Part shown: positions 45,692 to 53,991 of the stretch, piece by piece
Position numbering within the stretch: the stretch's first letter is position 1
Layout: the number at the start of each line of letters is the position of its first letter
NCBI GenBank assembly: GCA_023398815.1
Contig: JAEWRW010000053.1
Location: 24,778-88,777 of the forward strand
Length of the DNA: 64,000 bases
Direction of reading: 5' to 3'
Source of the DNA: Bacillota bacterium
GTDB lineage: Bacteria; Bacillota; Clostridia; Christensenellales; UMGS416
Position numbers and translations under genes: made by a program
The notes under the pieces: generated by a model
Seen by the model: only the letters and a program-made list of their open reading frames with translations
Databases searched by the model: none
What the model was told of the DNA's origin: nothing

Positions 45692-45724
45692 GTTGGGGAG
45701 GGGGATGGGTGGTGGGATTGGGGA

Positions 45725-46798
45725 TTAGAGCTGGATGATTTCCTGAATGGTGACGTTGAGGGTGGTGGTGTCGTTGGCCAGATCCACATATTGGTCGGTG
45801 GGATGGCCATCCACGATGATGCGCACCACTGGCCGCATGCTGGAGAGCTCGTGGTTTTTGCTCACGATGCCAATGACCCCGTTACTGAGGCGCACGCAGG
45901 TACCCACCGGGTAGGGCGCAACCTTGCGGCAGAAGGCCTTGACGACCTTGGGGTCAAAGGTGGTGCCGAAGCCGCCCATGATGTACTCAATGGCGTCAGA
46001 GGGCAGCATGGCCTTGCGGTAGGGCCGGTCGCTCGTCAGCGCGTCATACACGTCGGCCACGCAGATGATGCGGCCAAAGAGGGGGATGGTCTCACCCATC
46101 AGGCCCTTGGGGTACCCGGTGCCGCAGTATTGCTCGTGGTGGGTCAACACGGCCAACAGGGCACTGTCTGGCACCTTGCTGTGCACCCGCAGGTGGTTGT
46201 ACCCCAGTTCGCTGTGGCGGCGCACCTCCTGTAGCTCGTCGGGCGTCAGCAGGCCGGGCTTGTTGATGATGCGCCGGTCGATGAACACCTTGCCGATGTC
46301 GTGGATGAGCGCGCCCAGCGCCAGCTCGTTGAGCTTGGTGCGGTTGAGCCCCATGACCGAGCCGGTGACGACCGAGAGCACCGCCACGTTGACGCTGTGG
46401 CTGAAGGTGTAGTCGTCGAAGGTACGAAGGTCAACGACGTTCACCATGAGCTTGCGGTTGCTGAGGATTTCGTCCACCATGTCGGTGATGACCGAACCAA
46501 TGATGTCAAGCTGGGAACGGGCTCTCGTCTCGGTGCGGTTCTGTATGCTGATGTAAAGGGATTGGATTTCCCGTTTGGCCTTGTGCTTCAGGGTGTCGCT
46601 GATGACACTGAAGACCTCCAGGTCCTGGGAAAGGTTGTCTACCACATATACGCCTTGAAAGCCGATCTGTTCGATCCGCTTGATGAGTACATCGGTCAAC
46701 GAAACCCCCCTGCGCAGCAAAACCTTGTATCCTTCCATGACGAGGTCGGAAGCAAGGATCTGACCAGGACGCAGGCAGTTGGCGGGAATGTATCTCAT
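45725..46798 (-). CDS. HD-GYP domain c-di-GMP phosphodiesterase
   Basis: 357 residues. An N-terminal ~130-residue region of unknown fold precedes the HD-GYP domain with HSVNVAVLS, LIHDIGK, HSELGYNHLR and HHEQYCGTGYPKGL. All metal ligands and the GYP loop are present. It would degrade c-di-GMP made by the GGDEF protein at 3.4 kb. A PilZ-like or beta tail follows (VRLSNGVIGIV). No membrane anchor. Confidence 0.9.
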   Translation of the reverse strand: MRYIPANCLRPGQILASDLVMEGYKVLLRRGVSLTDVLIKRIEQIGFQGVYVVDNLSQDLEVFSVISDTLKHKAKREIQSLYISIQNRTETRARSQLDIIGSVITDMVDEILSNRKLMVNVVDLRTFDDYTFSHSVNVAVLSVVTGSVMGLNRTKLNELALGALIHDIGKVFIDRRIINKPGLLTPDELQEVRRHSELGYNHLRVHSKVPDSALLAVLTHHEQYCGTGYPKGLMGETIPLFGRIICVADVYDALTSDRPYRKAMLPSDAIEYIMGGFGTTFDPKVVKAFCRKVAPYPVGTCVRLSNGVIGIVSKNHELSSMRPVVRIIVDGHPTDQYVDLANDTTTLNVTIQEIIQL

Positions 46799-47002
46799 GG
46801 AGTTGAGACCTTTCGCGGTGCGTTGATGGGGGCATATCCAACAACAGTGCTCTAATCTATATACCCACCGTTGCTCCCTTCAATCGCACAGGGGAAGATC
46901 ATACATTATCTTGTTAGTTTATGCAATTGTTCGGTTTGCCCAAATGCAAGGAAAAACACAGGGACTACGTGCGGATTTCGCCGAAGGATCGAGTGCAATT
47001 GT

Positions 47003-47031
47003 TTGCTTTTCCGGCTGGGGGGCGGTATCAT
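47003..47031 (+). promoter_or_regulatory. Promoter of the hypothetical gene at 47066
   Basis: TTGCTT and TATCAT are separated by 17 bp. Confidence 0.5.
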
Positions 47032-47065
47032 ATTGGGGAGTAACGATGGAACGGAGGAATGACCG

Positions 47066-47518
47066 GTGAACGAATCCCTCGGCCTTGTCATCAAAGTGGT
47101 GGACAGCTTTGGCTTCCTGTGTGAGAATTACAGCCTTGATCTCGTCCACTATTCCTACGACCGTCGTTCCTACAGCAATTTTCTCATGTATTTTGAGGGC
47201 AATGAGCTGTTGCTGCGCCTGACGCTGGAGAAGGGGCAGCTCTACCTCCATGTGGCGTCGCCGCTGCTGCCGGAGGAATGGCACAGCCTGCACCGGGTGC
47301 TGCGGGTGGCGGCCCGCCATGGCGAAGAGATGACCGCCGAGGAGCAGAACTGCGACTACTGGCGGTTGGGCCGGGGGCTGGAGTCCCAATTCTCCCTGGC
47401 AGCGCGGCAATTGAATCGTGTGGTGCCCCGCATTGTGGATCTTTTCCGCGCCAAGGATTTTGACGCCGTGCGTCAGGAACTGAAGAGCTACGCGCGGCCA
47501 CGGTTGGGCGATGCCTGA
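47066..47518 (+). CDS. Hypothetical protein
   Basis: 150 residues, soluble, unrecognised. The first half is rich in aromatic residues and short strands (GFLCENYSLDLVHYSYDRRSY), the second half is helical. GTG start at 47066 behind ACGGAGGAATGACCG. The next gene, a deacetylase, begins 63 bp later on the same strand, so they may be cotranscribed. Confidence 0.6.
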   Translation: MNESLGLVIKVVDSFGFLCENYSLDLVHYSYDRRSYSNFLMYFEGNELLLRLTLEKGQLYLHVASPLLPEEWHSLHRVLRVAARHGEEMTAEEQNCDYWRLGRGLESQFSLAARQLNRVVPRIVDLFRAKDFDAVRQELKSYARPRLGDA

Positions 47519-47581
47519 GCGTGCCATGCGGGGACGAGCCCTGCGCAGTTGCCGGCTGGCACGTGGCAACGGAGCAAAGCG

Positions 47582-48325
47582 ATGAAAAAGAGAAAGAGAC
47601 TCATTCTGGCTGCCGTCGCCTGCGTGCTGTTGCTGGCGGCGTTGGCAGCATCCGCTTACTACATCTCCCGTTCCCGCAGTTTTCAGTTTTTCGGCGGGTT
47701 GGTCAACCATGTGGAGACCACGCAAAAAATCGTCGCACTGACCTTTGACGATGGGCCGACCGAGTTTACGCCGGAGATTCTGCAAACGCTGGAGGAGTTG
47801 GACGTCAAGGCGACCTTTTTCCTCATCGGCAGCGAGATTGAGGCCAACCCCCAGTGGGCGCAGCAGATTGCCGACGCCGGGCAGGAGATTGGCAACCACA
47901 GCTACAGCCACAGCCGCATGGTCTTTAAGCGGTACGGTTGGATTGCCGGGGAGATTGAGCGCACCGACGAGTTGATCCGCGAGACCGGCTACGACGGGGA
48001 GATCCTCTTCCGCCCGCCCAACGGCAAGAAGCTACTGCTGCTGCCGCTTTACCTGCACAACCACGGGCGCAAAACCATCCTGTGGACGCTGGAGCCGAAT
48101 TCCCACGCAGAGGCGAACGCCAGCGCCGATGGCATCGTGCAGTCGGTGTTGGAGAATGTGCAGCCCGGCAGCATGATTCTGCTGCACCCGATGTATGAGA
48201 AGGCGGGTGAGACCTCCCGCGAAGCCTTACCAGGCATCGTTGAGGGGTTGCGGGCCGAGGGATACACCTTTGTGACCGTCAGCGAACTGCTGGCCCAAGG
48301 CGAAGACAGCTCAACAGCGCCATGA
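47582..48325 (+). CDS. Polysaccharide deacetylase (NodB domain), membrane-anchored
   Basis: 247 residues. The N-terminal membrane anchor (7-28) is followed by the NodB domain with TFDDGP (Asp56, Asp57), the zinc histidines in HSYSH (His106, His110) and RPPNG. It removes acetyl groups from peptidoglycan or another wall polymer outside the cell. Its stop overlaps the ygjP-like gene (ATGA). Confidence 0.88.
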   Translation: MKKRKRLILAAVACVLLLAALAASAYYISRSRSFQFFGGLVNHVETTQKIVALTFDDGPTEFTPEILQTLEELDVKATFFLIGSEIEANPQWAQQIADAGQEIGNHSYSHSRMVFKRYGWIAGEIERTDELIRETGYDGEILFRPPNGKKLLLLPLYLHNHGRKTILWTLEPNSHAEANASADGIVQSVLENVQPGSMILLHPMYEKAGETSREALPGIVEGLRAEGYTFVTVSELLAQGEDSSTAP

Positions 48326-49002
48326 AAAGCAACCAACCCGCCCAACCCAACGCCTACCGGCTGGTGCGCTCCAACCGAAAAACCGTGGCCATACAGATTG
48401 AGCCCGATGGCGCGGTGGTGGTGCGTGCGCCCCGGCGGCTGCCGGTGGGCGAGGTAGAGTCCCTTTTGCAACAAAAAGCCAGCTGGATTGCCCGCAAGCA
48501 ACAGGAGGTGCGGCAGCGCGCCTTGGCGCACCCCTCCCCGGTGCTGCGCACGGGGGAGGGGCTGCCCTTCCTGGGCCAGACGCTGATGGCGGTGCCCGGG
48601 GTGGGGGCGGATGTGGAGCGGGTCGGCGAGGTGCTGATGCTGCCGGCGACGAACCCCGAAGCCGCGCTGCGCCGGTGGTACCGGGCCCAGGCGCTGGCGG
48701 TGCTCACGGCCCGCACCGCCGAGTTGGCCGCCCGCCATGGCATTTCCTACGCCTCGGTCACTGTCACCGACGCTCGGCGGCGCTGGGGTTCCTGCGGGGC
48801 CGACGGCCGCATCCATTACAGCTGGCGGCTCATTCTGGCTGCGCCGGAGGCCATTGATTACGTCGTCGTGCATGAGCTCTGCCACCGGCTGGAGCTTAAC
48901 CACTCCGCCGCATTCTGGGCGCGGGTCGCCGTCCTCCTGCCCGATTGGCGGGAGCGCGAGCGGTGGCTCCGGGAGCACGGCGCGCTGCTAAGGCTCTTCT
49001 AA
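48322..49002 (+). CDS. YgjP-type zinc metallopeptidase (DUF45)
   Basis: 226 residues. RRWGSC (153-158) and the zinc motif HELCH (184-188) with NHS after it define the YgjP/DUF45 family, related to SprT/WLM peptidases. The substrate is unknown. It is coupled to the deacetylase and its end overlaps the convergent phosphotransferase gene by 4 nt. Confidence 0.9.
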   Translation: MKSNQPAQPNAYRLVRSNRKTVAIQIEPDGAVVVRAPRRLPVGEVESLLQQKASWIARKQQEVRQRALAHPSPVLRTGEGLPFLGQTLMAVPGVGADVERVGEVLMLPATNPEAALRRWYRAQALAVLTARTAELAARHGISYASVTVTDARRRWGSCGADGRIHYSWRLILAAPEAIDYVVVHELCHRLELNHSAAFWARVAVLLPDWRERERWLREHGALLRLF

Positions 49003-49991
49003 CCCGGCGGCAGCGGTTGGCTGAAGACCGCGGCCCGTTCCTCTTTCAACACATTGAGATGGCCGATGAGGCCCACCATCCAGTCCGGTCGGTCGTCGGG
49101 TGCCCCGGCCAGGCTGTGCACGATGCGGGTATAGCCCAGCAGTGCGCCATAGCGCCGGAAGCCCGCCTGTCGCCCTTCCCAGCCGTCCGCCAGCGGCCAT
49201 TCGGCCCGGTAGCCCGCCAGGAAGGCCGCGGCTGCTACCGCTTGTTGTTCTTCTGGCAGTTCTTCGGCCAGGTTGTCCAGCGTTTGGCACACGTCCATCT
49301 CATACCAATGCATGGTGCAGTCGTCAAAGTCGATGACGGTGTACACGCCCGCAGCCTCGTCGAAGAGCACGTTGTCCAGTTCGTAGTCCCCATGAATCAT
49401 GCCATAGGTATCCGGCGTCGTTGGCAGCGCCGCCAGCCACTCCCGCAGCAGCGCAACTTCATGCAGGGCTTCGGCGGGGCAATGGTGCGCCTGCAGCACG
49501 GCCTCACACCAGTCAAGCCGCTGGCGCCAGTCCGGTCGGCCCGTCGGCGCGGGCAGTGCGGCGCTGCGCCGGTGCAGGCGGGCCAGCGCCCGACCGTAGC
49601 CTTCCATGAACGGCATGCAGTCGGAGAGCCAGTCCATACGGCTGCCCGGCGCGCCGGCAAATACGGCGGCGGCATACCGGCCCCAGGGTGTGTCGGCCAC
49701 CACCAGCGTGCGGCCATCCCGCGCGGGCACGGGCAGCGCCACGGCCACACCGCCATCCGCCAGCCACTTGAGGAACGCGAGCTCGGCCTGCGTTTCGGCA
49801 GGGTCTTTCTCCTCCACCGGGGCAAAGCGCAGGAAACACAGCGCGCCACCGCTGGAGAAAAAGGGGTACACCGCGTTGGCCGAGATGCGGAAGCGGTCGA
49901 GGGCCTCGGGGCGGCTTTGGTCCCAGTCCCAGTGGCCCAGCAGTGTCGTCGCCAGCGCGCGGTTGTCAAAGAGGTGCTTGAGTTGCAACAT
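48999..49991 (-). CDS. Aminoglycoside phosphotransferase-like kinase (APH fold)
   Basis: 330 residues. The catalytic loop HGDYELDN (200-207) and the metal motif DFDD (221-224) are those of the APH/choline-kinase/homoserine-kinase-II fold. The N-terminal lobe contains the ATP-binding strands. The substrate (antibiotic, homoserine, sugar) cannot be told. I used the ATG at 49991 behind AAAGGATGG. The frame continues upstream through repeat D but that is not coding. Confidence 0.8.
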   Translation of the reverse strand: MLQLKHLFDNRALATTLLGHWDWDQSRPEALDRFRISANAVYPFFSSGGALCFLRFAPVEEKDPAETQAELAFLKWLADGGVAVALPVPARDGRTLVVADTPWGRYAAAVFAGAPGSRMDWLSDCMPFMEGYGRALARLHRRSAALPAPTGRPDWRQRLDWCEAVLQAHHCPAEALHEVALLREWLAALPTTPDTYGMIHGDYELDNVLFDEAAGVYTVIDFDDCTMHWYEMDVCQTLDNLAEELPEEQQAVAAAAFLAGYRAEWPLADGWEGRQAGFRRYGALLGYTRIVHSLAGAPDDRPDWMVGLIGHLNVLKEERAAVFSQPLPPG

Positions 49992-50138
49992 GGCATTCCA
50001 TCCTTTCCGGTTTGGCACCAGCATACCATCCGGCATGGTACGGAGTAGGGGAGAGATTGGGTTGACCGGATGTTTCGCACCAAACCACCGCAAGGCGAAA
50101 CGCCACTTTTGCTGGCCGGACAAAGGAAGGAGAGACAA

Positions 50139-50300
50139 CGAGAGAACCGACCGCCGATTCATTCGGCGGGAGGAAGACAATTGCTGGCAAGAATAACGTG
50201 GCAAATCCCGCCCGCAGGCGCGCCTTCCCGCTCCTCCCGGCTGAATACAGCATGAGCGCAGCCATGCAGAAGTCGCCCGGCAGCTGTACGCTGGGCGACT
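50139..50300 (-). repeat. Intergenic structured repeat, copy D1
   Basis: A diverged member on the opposite strand. Its H1 stem is GTCGCCC/GGGCGAC (50272-50299) and its H2 has CCGCCGAATGAATCGGCGG. CTCATGC and GCGCCTGCGGGCGGG correspond to the middle of copies A-C. Confidence 0.65.
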
Positions 50301-50340
50301 GGCTGGTCTCGTGTTTCCATTGGGTGAGAGAGCGGATAAG

Positions 50341-50499
50341 CCAGAACCGACCGACGGTTTATCCGGCGGGAGGCAGGCGATTATCTGAAAGAACCGCTTG
50401 GCAAATCCTGTCCGCAGGCGCGTTTTCCTGGCCCCGGCTGAACACAGCATGAGTACCGCCATACAGAAATCGCCCGGCGACCTGTGCGCCGGGCGATCC
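50341..50499 (-). repeat. Intergenic structured repeat, copy D2
   Basis: A second diverged copy 200 bp from D1, in the same orientation. The H1 stem is ATCGCCCGGCG/CGCCGGGCGAT (50469-50497) with the loop CACAGGT as in copy A (minus strand). Together D1 and D2 fill the gap 49992-50564, and each repeats GGCAAATCC and CCGCAGGCGCG. Confidence 0.65.
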
Positions 50500-50527
50500 A
50501 CAAAAAACGGAACAAGAACTCCAGATC

Positions 50528-50553
50528 GCGGACGACGCCACAGCGTCGGCCGC
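50528..50553 (-). terminator. Terminator hairpin of the malic enzyme operon
   Basis: GCGG-CGACGC and GCGTCG-CCGC pair with one mismatch around TGTG on the minus strand, just past the stop. The following sequence is only moderately T-rich. Confidence 0.5.
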
Positions 50554-50564
50554 GAAGCGCAGCG

Positions 50565-51737
50565 TCAGATACGCGCCACGCCGGACTTGCGGGCAGCCTC
50601 GGACACGGCGGCGGCAACCGCCGGACCCACGCGCTTGTCAAAGGGCGCGGGGATGATGTACTCAGGGTTGAGCTCCTCGGCGGTGATGAGATCGGCGATG
50701 GCGCGGGCGGCAGCAATCTTCATCTCATCGTTGATGTCGCTGGCGCGCACATCGAGAGCCCCTCGGAAGATGCCCGGGAAGGCGAGCACGTTGTTGATCT
50801 GGTTGGGGAAGTCCGACCGGCCGGTGCCCATGACGGCCACGCCGGCGGCCATTGCTTCGTCGGGCATGATCTCCGGTGTGGGGTTGGCCATGGCGAAGAT
50901 GATCGGGTCCTTGGCCATGGTCTTGACCATCTCGGTGGTGACGGTCTTGGGGGCCGAGAGGCCGATGAACACGTCCGCACCCACCAGCACGTCGGCGAGC
51001 GACCCCTTCTTCTGCTGCAGGTTGGAGATCTTGGCCATCTCGGCCTTGACGTCGTTGAGGTTGTCACGGCCTTCGTAAATGGCGCCCTTGGTGTCGCACA
51101 GGATGACCTTCTTCATGCCCATGGCCATCAGCAGCTTCGTGACGGCGATGCCGGCCGCGCCGGAGCCGTTGACGACCACTTCGATGTCCTTGATGTCCTT
51201 GCCCGTGAGCTTCAGGGCGTTGAGCATGGCGGCCACGGTGACCACGGCGGTGCCGTGCTGGTCATCGTGGAAGATCGGAATGTCGCAGACTTCCTTGAGC
51301 TTGCGCTCAATCTCAAAGCAGCGGGGGGCGGAGATGTCCTCCAGGTTGACGCCGCCGAAGGAACCAGCCAGCAGGCGAACGGTGTTGACAATGTCGTCCA
51401 CGCTCTTGCTGCGCACGCAAAGCGGGAAGGCGTCCACGTTGCCGAAGGTCTTGAAGAGCACGCACTTGCCCTCCATCACGGGCATGCCGGCTTCGGGACC
51501 AATGTCGCCCAGGCCCAGCACGGCGGTGCCGTCGGTCACCACGGCCACCAGGTTGGCCCGGCGGGTGTAGGCGTAGGAGAGGTCGACGTCCTTCTGGATG
51601 GCCAGGCAGGGCTCGGCCACGCCGGGGGTGTAGGCCAGCGACAGATCCTTCTTGTCGCGCACGGGCACGGTGCTGATGACCTCAATCTTACCCTTCCACT
51701 CAGCGTGCTTCTGGATTGCTTCCTGTTTGATGTCCAT
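50565..51737 (-). CDS. NAD(P)-dependent malic enzyme
   Basis: 390 residues, the short bacterial type without a phosphotransacetylase domain. It has SLAYTPGVAEPC, the catalytic region VTDGTAVLGLGDIGP, FHDDQHGTA and the coenzyme loop VNGSGAAG. It converts malate to pyruvate and CO2. SD GGAGGTAACCC. It is the second gene after the LDH-family gene, 45 bp apart. Confidence 0.95.
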   Translation of the reverse strand: MDIKQEAIQKHAEWKGKIEVISTVPVRDKKDLSLAYTPGVAEPCLAIQKDVDLSYAYTRRANLVAVVTDGTAVLGLGDIGPEAGMPVMEGKCVLFKTFGNVDAFPLCVRSKSVDDIVNTVRLLAGSFGGVNLEDISAPRCFEIERKLKEVCDIPIFHDDQHGTAVVTVAAMLNALKLTGKDIKDIEVVVNGSGAAGIAVTKLLMAMGMKKVILCDTKGAIYEGRDNLNDVKAEMAKISNLQQKKGSLADVLVGADVFIGLSAPKTVTTEMVKTMAKDPIIFAMANPTPEIMPDEAMAAGVAVMGTGRSDFPNQINNVLAFPGIFRGALDVRASDINDEMKIAAARAIADLITAEELNPEYIIPAPFDKRVGPAVAAAVSEAARKSGVARI

Positions 51738-51782
51738 TGGGTTACCTCCATATTTTGTCCGTGCGGTTGCCCGCCGGCTTTT

Positions 51783-52733
51783 TCAGTCCTGTTTCACTTG
51801 GCCAAGGAAGTCCTTCATCTTGCCGTAGCAACTCATGAGCTCGGCCTCCTCGGCGGGGGTCAGCGTGAAGTTCAGAATGCTGCTGACCCCGTCGGCGTTG
51901 ACGATGGAGGGCAGGCTCAGGGCTACGTCGTGGATGCCATAGGGGCCTTCGATGACGCTGGCAACGGTGCGGATGGAATTCTTGTTCTTCAGCAGCGTCT
52001 CCACAATGGAGCTGACGACCGACGCGATGGCGTAGTACGTCGCCCCCTTGTTGCGGATGACCTCGGCGCCGCCGTTCTTCACCTTGGTGTAGACCTCGGC
52101 TTTTTCCTCATCGCCCAGGGCGATGCCGCGCAGCGAGCAGAACTCGTCGATGTTCTGGCCGGCGATGTTGGTGGCGCTCCACAGCGGCAGCTGGGAGTCG
52201 CCGTGCTCGCCAATCATATAGGCGTGCACGTTCTGCACGTCCACCTTCAGCTTGTCGGAGAGCTCGTAGCGGAAGCGGGCACTGTCGAGCGCCGTGCCCG
52301 AACCCATGACCCGACCGTTGGGCAGGCCGGACCACTTCTGAATGAGGTAGGTCAGGATGTCCACGGGGTTGGCCACCACCAGGATGACGCCACGGGTGTA
52401 GTGGGCCATGATGTTTTTGGTGATTTCACGGGCGATGGGCACGTTCTTGTTGGCCAGGTCAAGCCGGGTGTCGCCGGGCTTGCGGTTCAGGCCGGCCGTC
52501 ACGATGATGACATCGCAGTCGGCGCAGTCGGAGTAGTCGCCCGCATGGATCTTCATCTGACCCATGTGCGAGAGGCCGTGGCTGATGTCCGCCGCCTCGC
52601 CGACAGCCTTGTCGCGCATCACGTCGATCAGGGCAATTTCGCCCACGAGCTGGTTGACGGCGATGGTGTACGCAGTCGCCGCGCCAACAAAGCCCGCGCC
52701 AATGATTGCCACCTTTGTTTTAGATTGGCTCAT
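51783..52733 (-). CDS. LDH/MDH-family dehydrogenase, probably malate-specific
   Basis: 316 residues with the NAD loop IIGAGFVGAA, catalytic His177 (IGEHGDS), Asp150 and Arg153. Overall it looks like an L-lactate dehydrogenase (KGATYYAIA, GLNRKPGDTRLDL). However, the specificity residue, Gln102 in LDH numbering, is Arg84 here (NRKPGDTR). Exactly this change turns Bacillus LDH into a malate dehydrogenase in published work. The enzyme sits in an operon with malic enzyme, which supports malate as substrate. SD GGAGGTATCC. Confidence 0.85.
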   Translation of the reverse strand: MSQSKTKVAIIGAGFVGAATAYTIAVNQLVGEIALIDVMRDKAVGEAADISHGLSHMGQMKIHAGDYSDCADCDVIIVTAGLNRKPGDTRLDLANKNVPIAREITKNIMAHYTRGVILVVANPVDILTYLIQKWSGLPNGRVMGSGTALDSARFRYELSDKLKVDVQNVHAYMIGEHGDSQLPLWSATNIAGQNIDEFCSLRGIALGDEEKAEVYTKVKNGGAEVIRNKGATYYAIASVVSSIVETLLKNKNSIRTVASVIEGPYGIHDVALSLPSIVNADGVSSILNFTLTPAEEAELMSCYGKMKDFLGQVKQD

Positions 52734-52873
52734 GGATACCTCCGGTGCTATGTAAAATTTTGTTAAGCTTGACGATGGTGAGAATTTGAGGAAGGGAAGG
52801 TTATCTTCACGGAAAACCAGCGATTAACTCAAATTGCAACATCCTACCCCATTGTAGAGCTTATCTTGACAAG

Positions 52874-52903
52874 ATTGTAACATACCAATTGACGTTGTCA
52901 ATT
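52874..52903 (-). promoter_or_regulatory. Promoter with palindromic operator for the dehydrogenase-malic enzyme operon
   Basis: Minus strand TTGACA and TACAAT, 16 bp apart. The -35 box lies in the perfect palindrome AATTGAC-GTT-GTCAATT (52887-52903). The leader would be about 130 nt. Confidence 0.65.
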
Positions 52904-53414
52904 CGCCCAGTTGGAACATTGCCAAAAGAATAGGATGGATCCGGCTCGCTGAGCTGTATATACAATGTTGGAAATGATTTTACAAAACACCATTGAGAAT
53001 GGATCGTCTGGCGTTCTGGCTGATTTATTTCATCCGGTGTGCAGTTTCCACGAAAATCGCACCGCCTTCCCTTGGCAATGTGTCCAGTGTGACGAAAAAA
53101 ATGCGGAAACGGGCAAGAAACAGCCGGAATGGCAGCAGGAGTGACACCGGGAAATCGGTGGGAAACGTCGCATTCCACAGGTTTGTTACAATCATAAATA
53201 ACGAGGGGGCACAGTGGACGGCGAGCGGCGTTTGGGCCGGCGTGTGGCGGGGATCCCTCCGGTTGCAGGCGCTCGAAGGCAGTCGTGTCGCCCCATCTTG
53301 GTACCCCGCGCGCACTGGTTGTGGCGGTGTTCGCGCGGTGGCGGGGCCTTGGGCACTCGCGTGTGCTGGCGATCTGTTCCGCTTTTGGGCAAAGGCACCG
53401 AGAAAAGGCATTCA
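52904..53414. other. Gap without a supported gene
   Basis: About 500 bp between divergent operons. Short open frames exist but have Arg/Trp-rich, unlikely translations. A possible -10 (TACAAT near 53189) precedes GAGGGGG and a GTG at 53214, but no conserved protein results. I see no repeat or RNA fold. Confidence 0.5.
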
Positions 53415-53463
53415 TTTTTAGTAACTAAAAAATCTTGCCATTATTTTTTAGAAGCTATATAAT
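53415..53463 (+). promoter_or_regulatory. Promoter and operator of the marR-suf operon
   Basis: TTGCCA (53435-53440) and TATAAT (53458-53463) with 17 bp. Upstream is the perfect palindrome TTTTTAGT-A-ACTAAAAA (53415-53431), and the spacer carries a further TTTTTTAG half-site. The -10 box directly abuts an ATG at 53464, which therefore cannot be the start of translation. Confidence 0.8.
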
Positions 53464-53481
53464 ATGGCCAAGGGTGATGAT

Positions 53482-53991
53482 ATGGAGCGAGAAACGGAAT
53501 TGATCCGAAAGCTTTACCGGGCGCTGAACCGCATGATGTGCGAGGCCAGGGTGCCCCGGGCGTACGGCACCGGGCACAAGCTGACTTATTCGGACATCGG
53601 GCTGCTGAAGTCCGTGCGACAGTATGAGTCCGCCAAGGGCGGCGATCTGTCGCAGTACCTGGGTATCACCAATGGTGCGGTGACCCAGCTGGCCCGCAAG
53701 CTCATGGACAAGGGATACCTGGCCCCCTACCGGCAGGAGGGCAACCGCAAAGAGGTGTACTACCGCCTGACGGAGACGGGGGAGCGAGCCTGCGAGGGGT
53801 ACGACGAATACACCGACCGCCTGAAGGGCCGGCTGGGTGACTACCTGACCCCGCTGGACGCGGAGGCAGTTGCGGCCATCGACGGCATGCTCAATATCAT
53901 TCTGGCCAACGTCAGCGGCTGCGGACGGTGCGGCGACGGTGAGACGAACGAAAAGAAAACGAGGTGTGCGAAATGTCAGACAATCTTTTGA
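53482..53991 (+). CDS. MarR-family regulator with C-terminal CX2C-X11-CX2C motif, probable suf regulator
   Basis: 169 residues from the ATG at 53482, chosen because the -10 box excludes the earlier ATG and AAGGGTG precedes this one. The winged helix spans about 35-100 (LSQYLGITNGAVTQLARKLMDKGYL). The C-terminus has Cys147, Cys150, Cys162 and Cys165, spaced like an Fe-S or zinc site. It is the first gene of the suf operon and overlaps sufC by 19 nt. I infer that it senses iron-sulfur status, as IscR and SufR do in other bacteria with different folds. The last CxxC overlaps the sufC SD and start, so part of it could be chance. Confidence 0.8.
   Translation: MERETELIRKLYRALNRMMCEARVPRAYGTGHKLTYSDIGLLKSVRQYESAKGGDLSQYLGITNGAVTQLARKLMDKGYLAPYRQEGNRKEVYYRLTETGERACEGYDEYTDRLKGRLGDYLTPLDAEAVAAIDGMLNIILANVSGCGRCGDGETNEKKTRCAKCQTIF

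Noticed and set aside
49992..50501. N-terminal extension of the phosphotransferase through copies D1 and D2
   Set aside because: The frame is open but the translation mirrors the DNA repeats, and a good SD and ATG exist at 49991 with a normal APH N-terminus.
52993..53462. Open frames of 142 and 82 residues before the suf operon
   Set aside because: The translations are rich in Arg, Trp and Gly without any protein-like pattern, and the second runs into the suf promoter.
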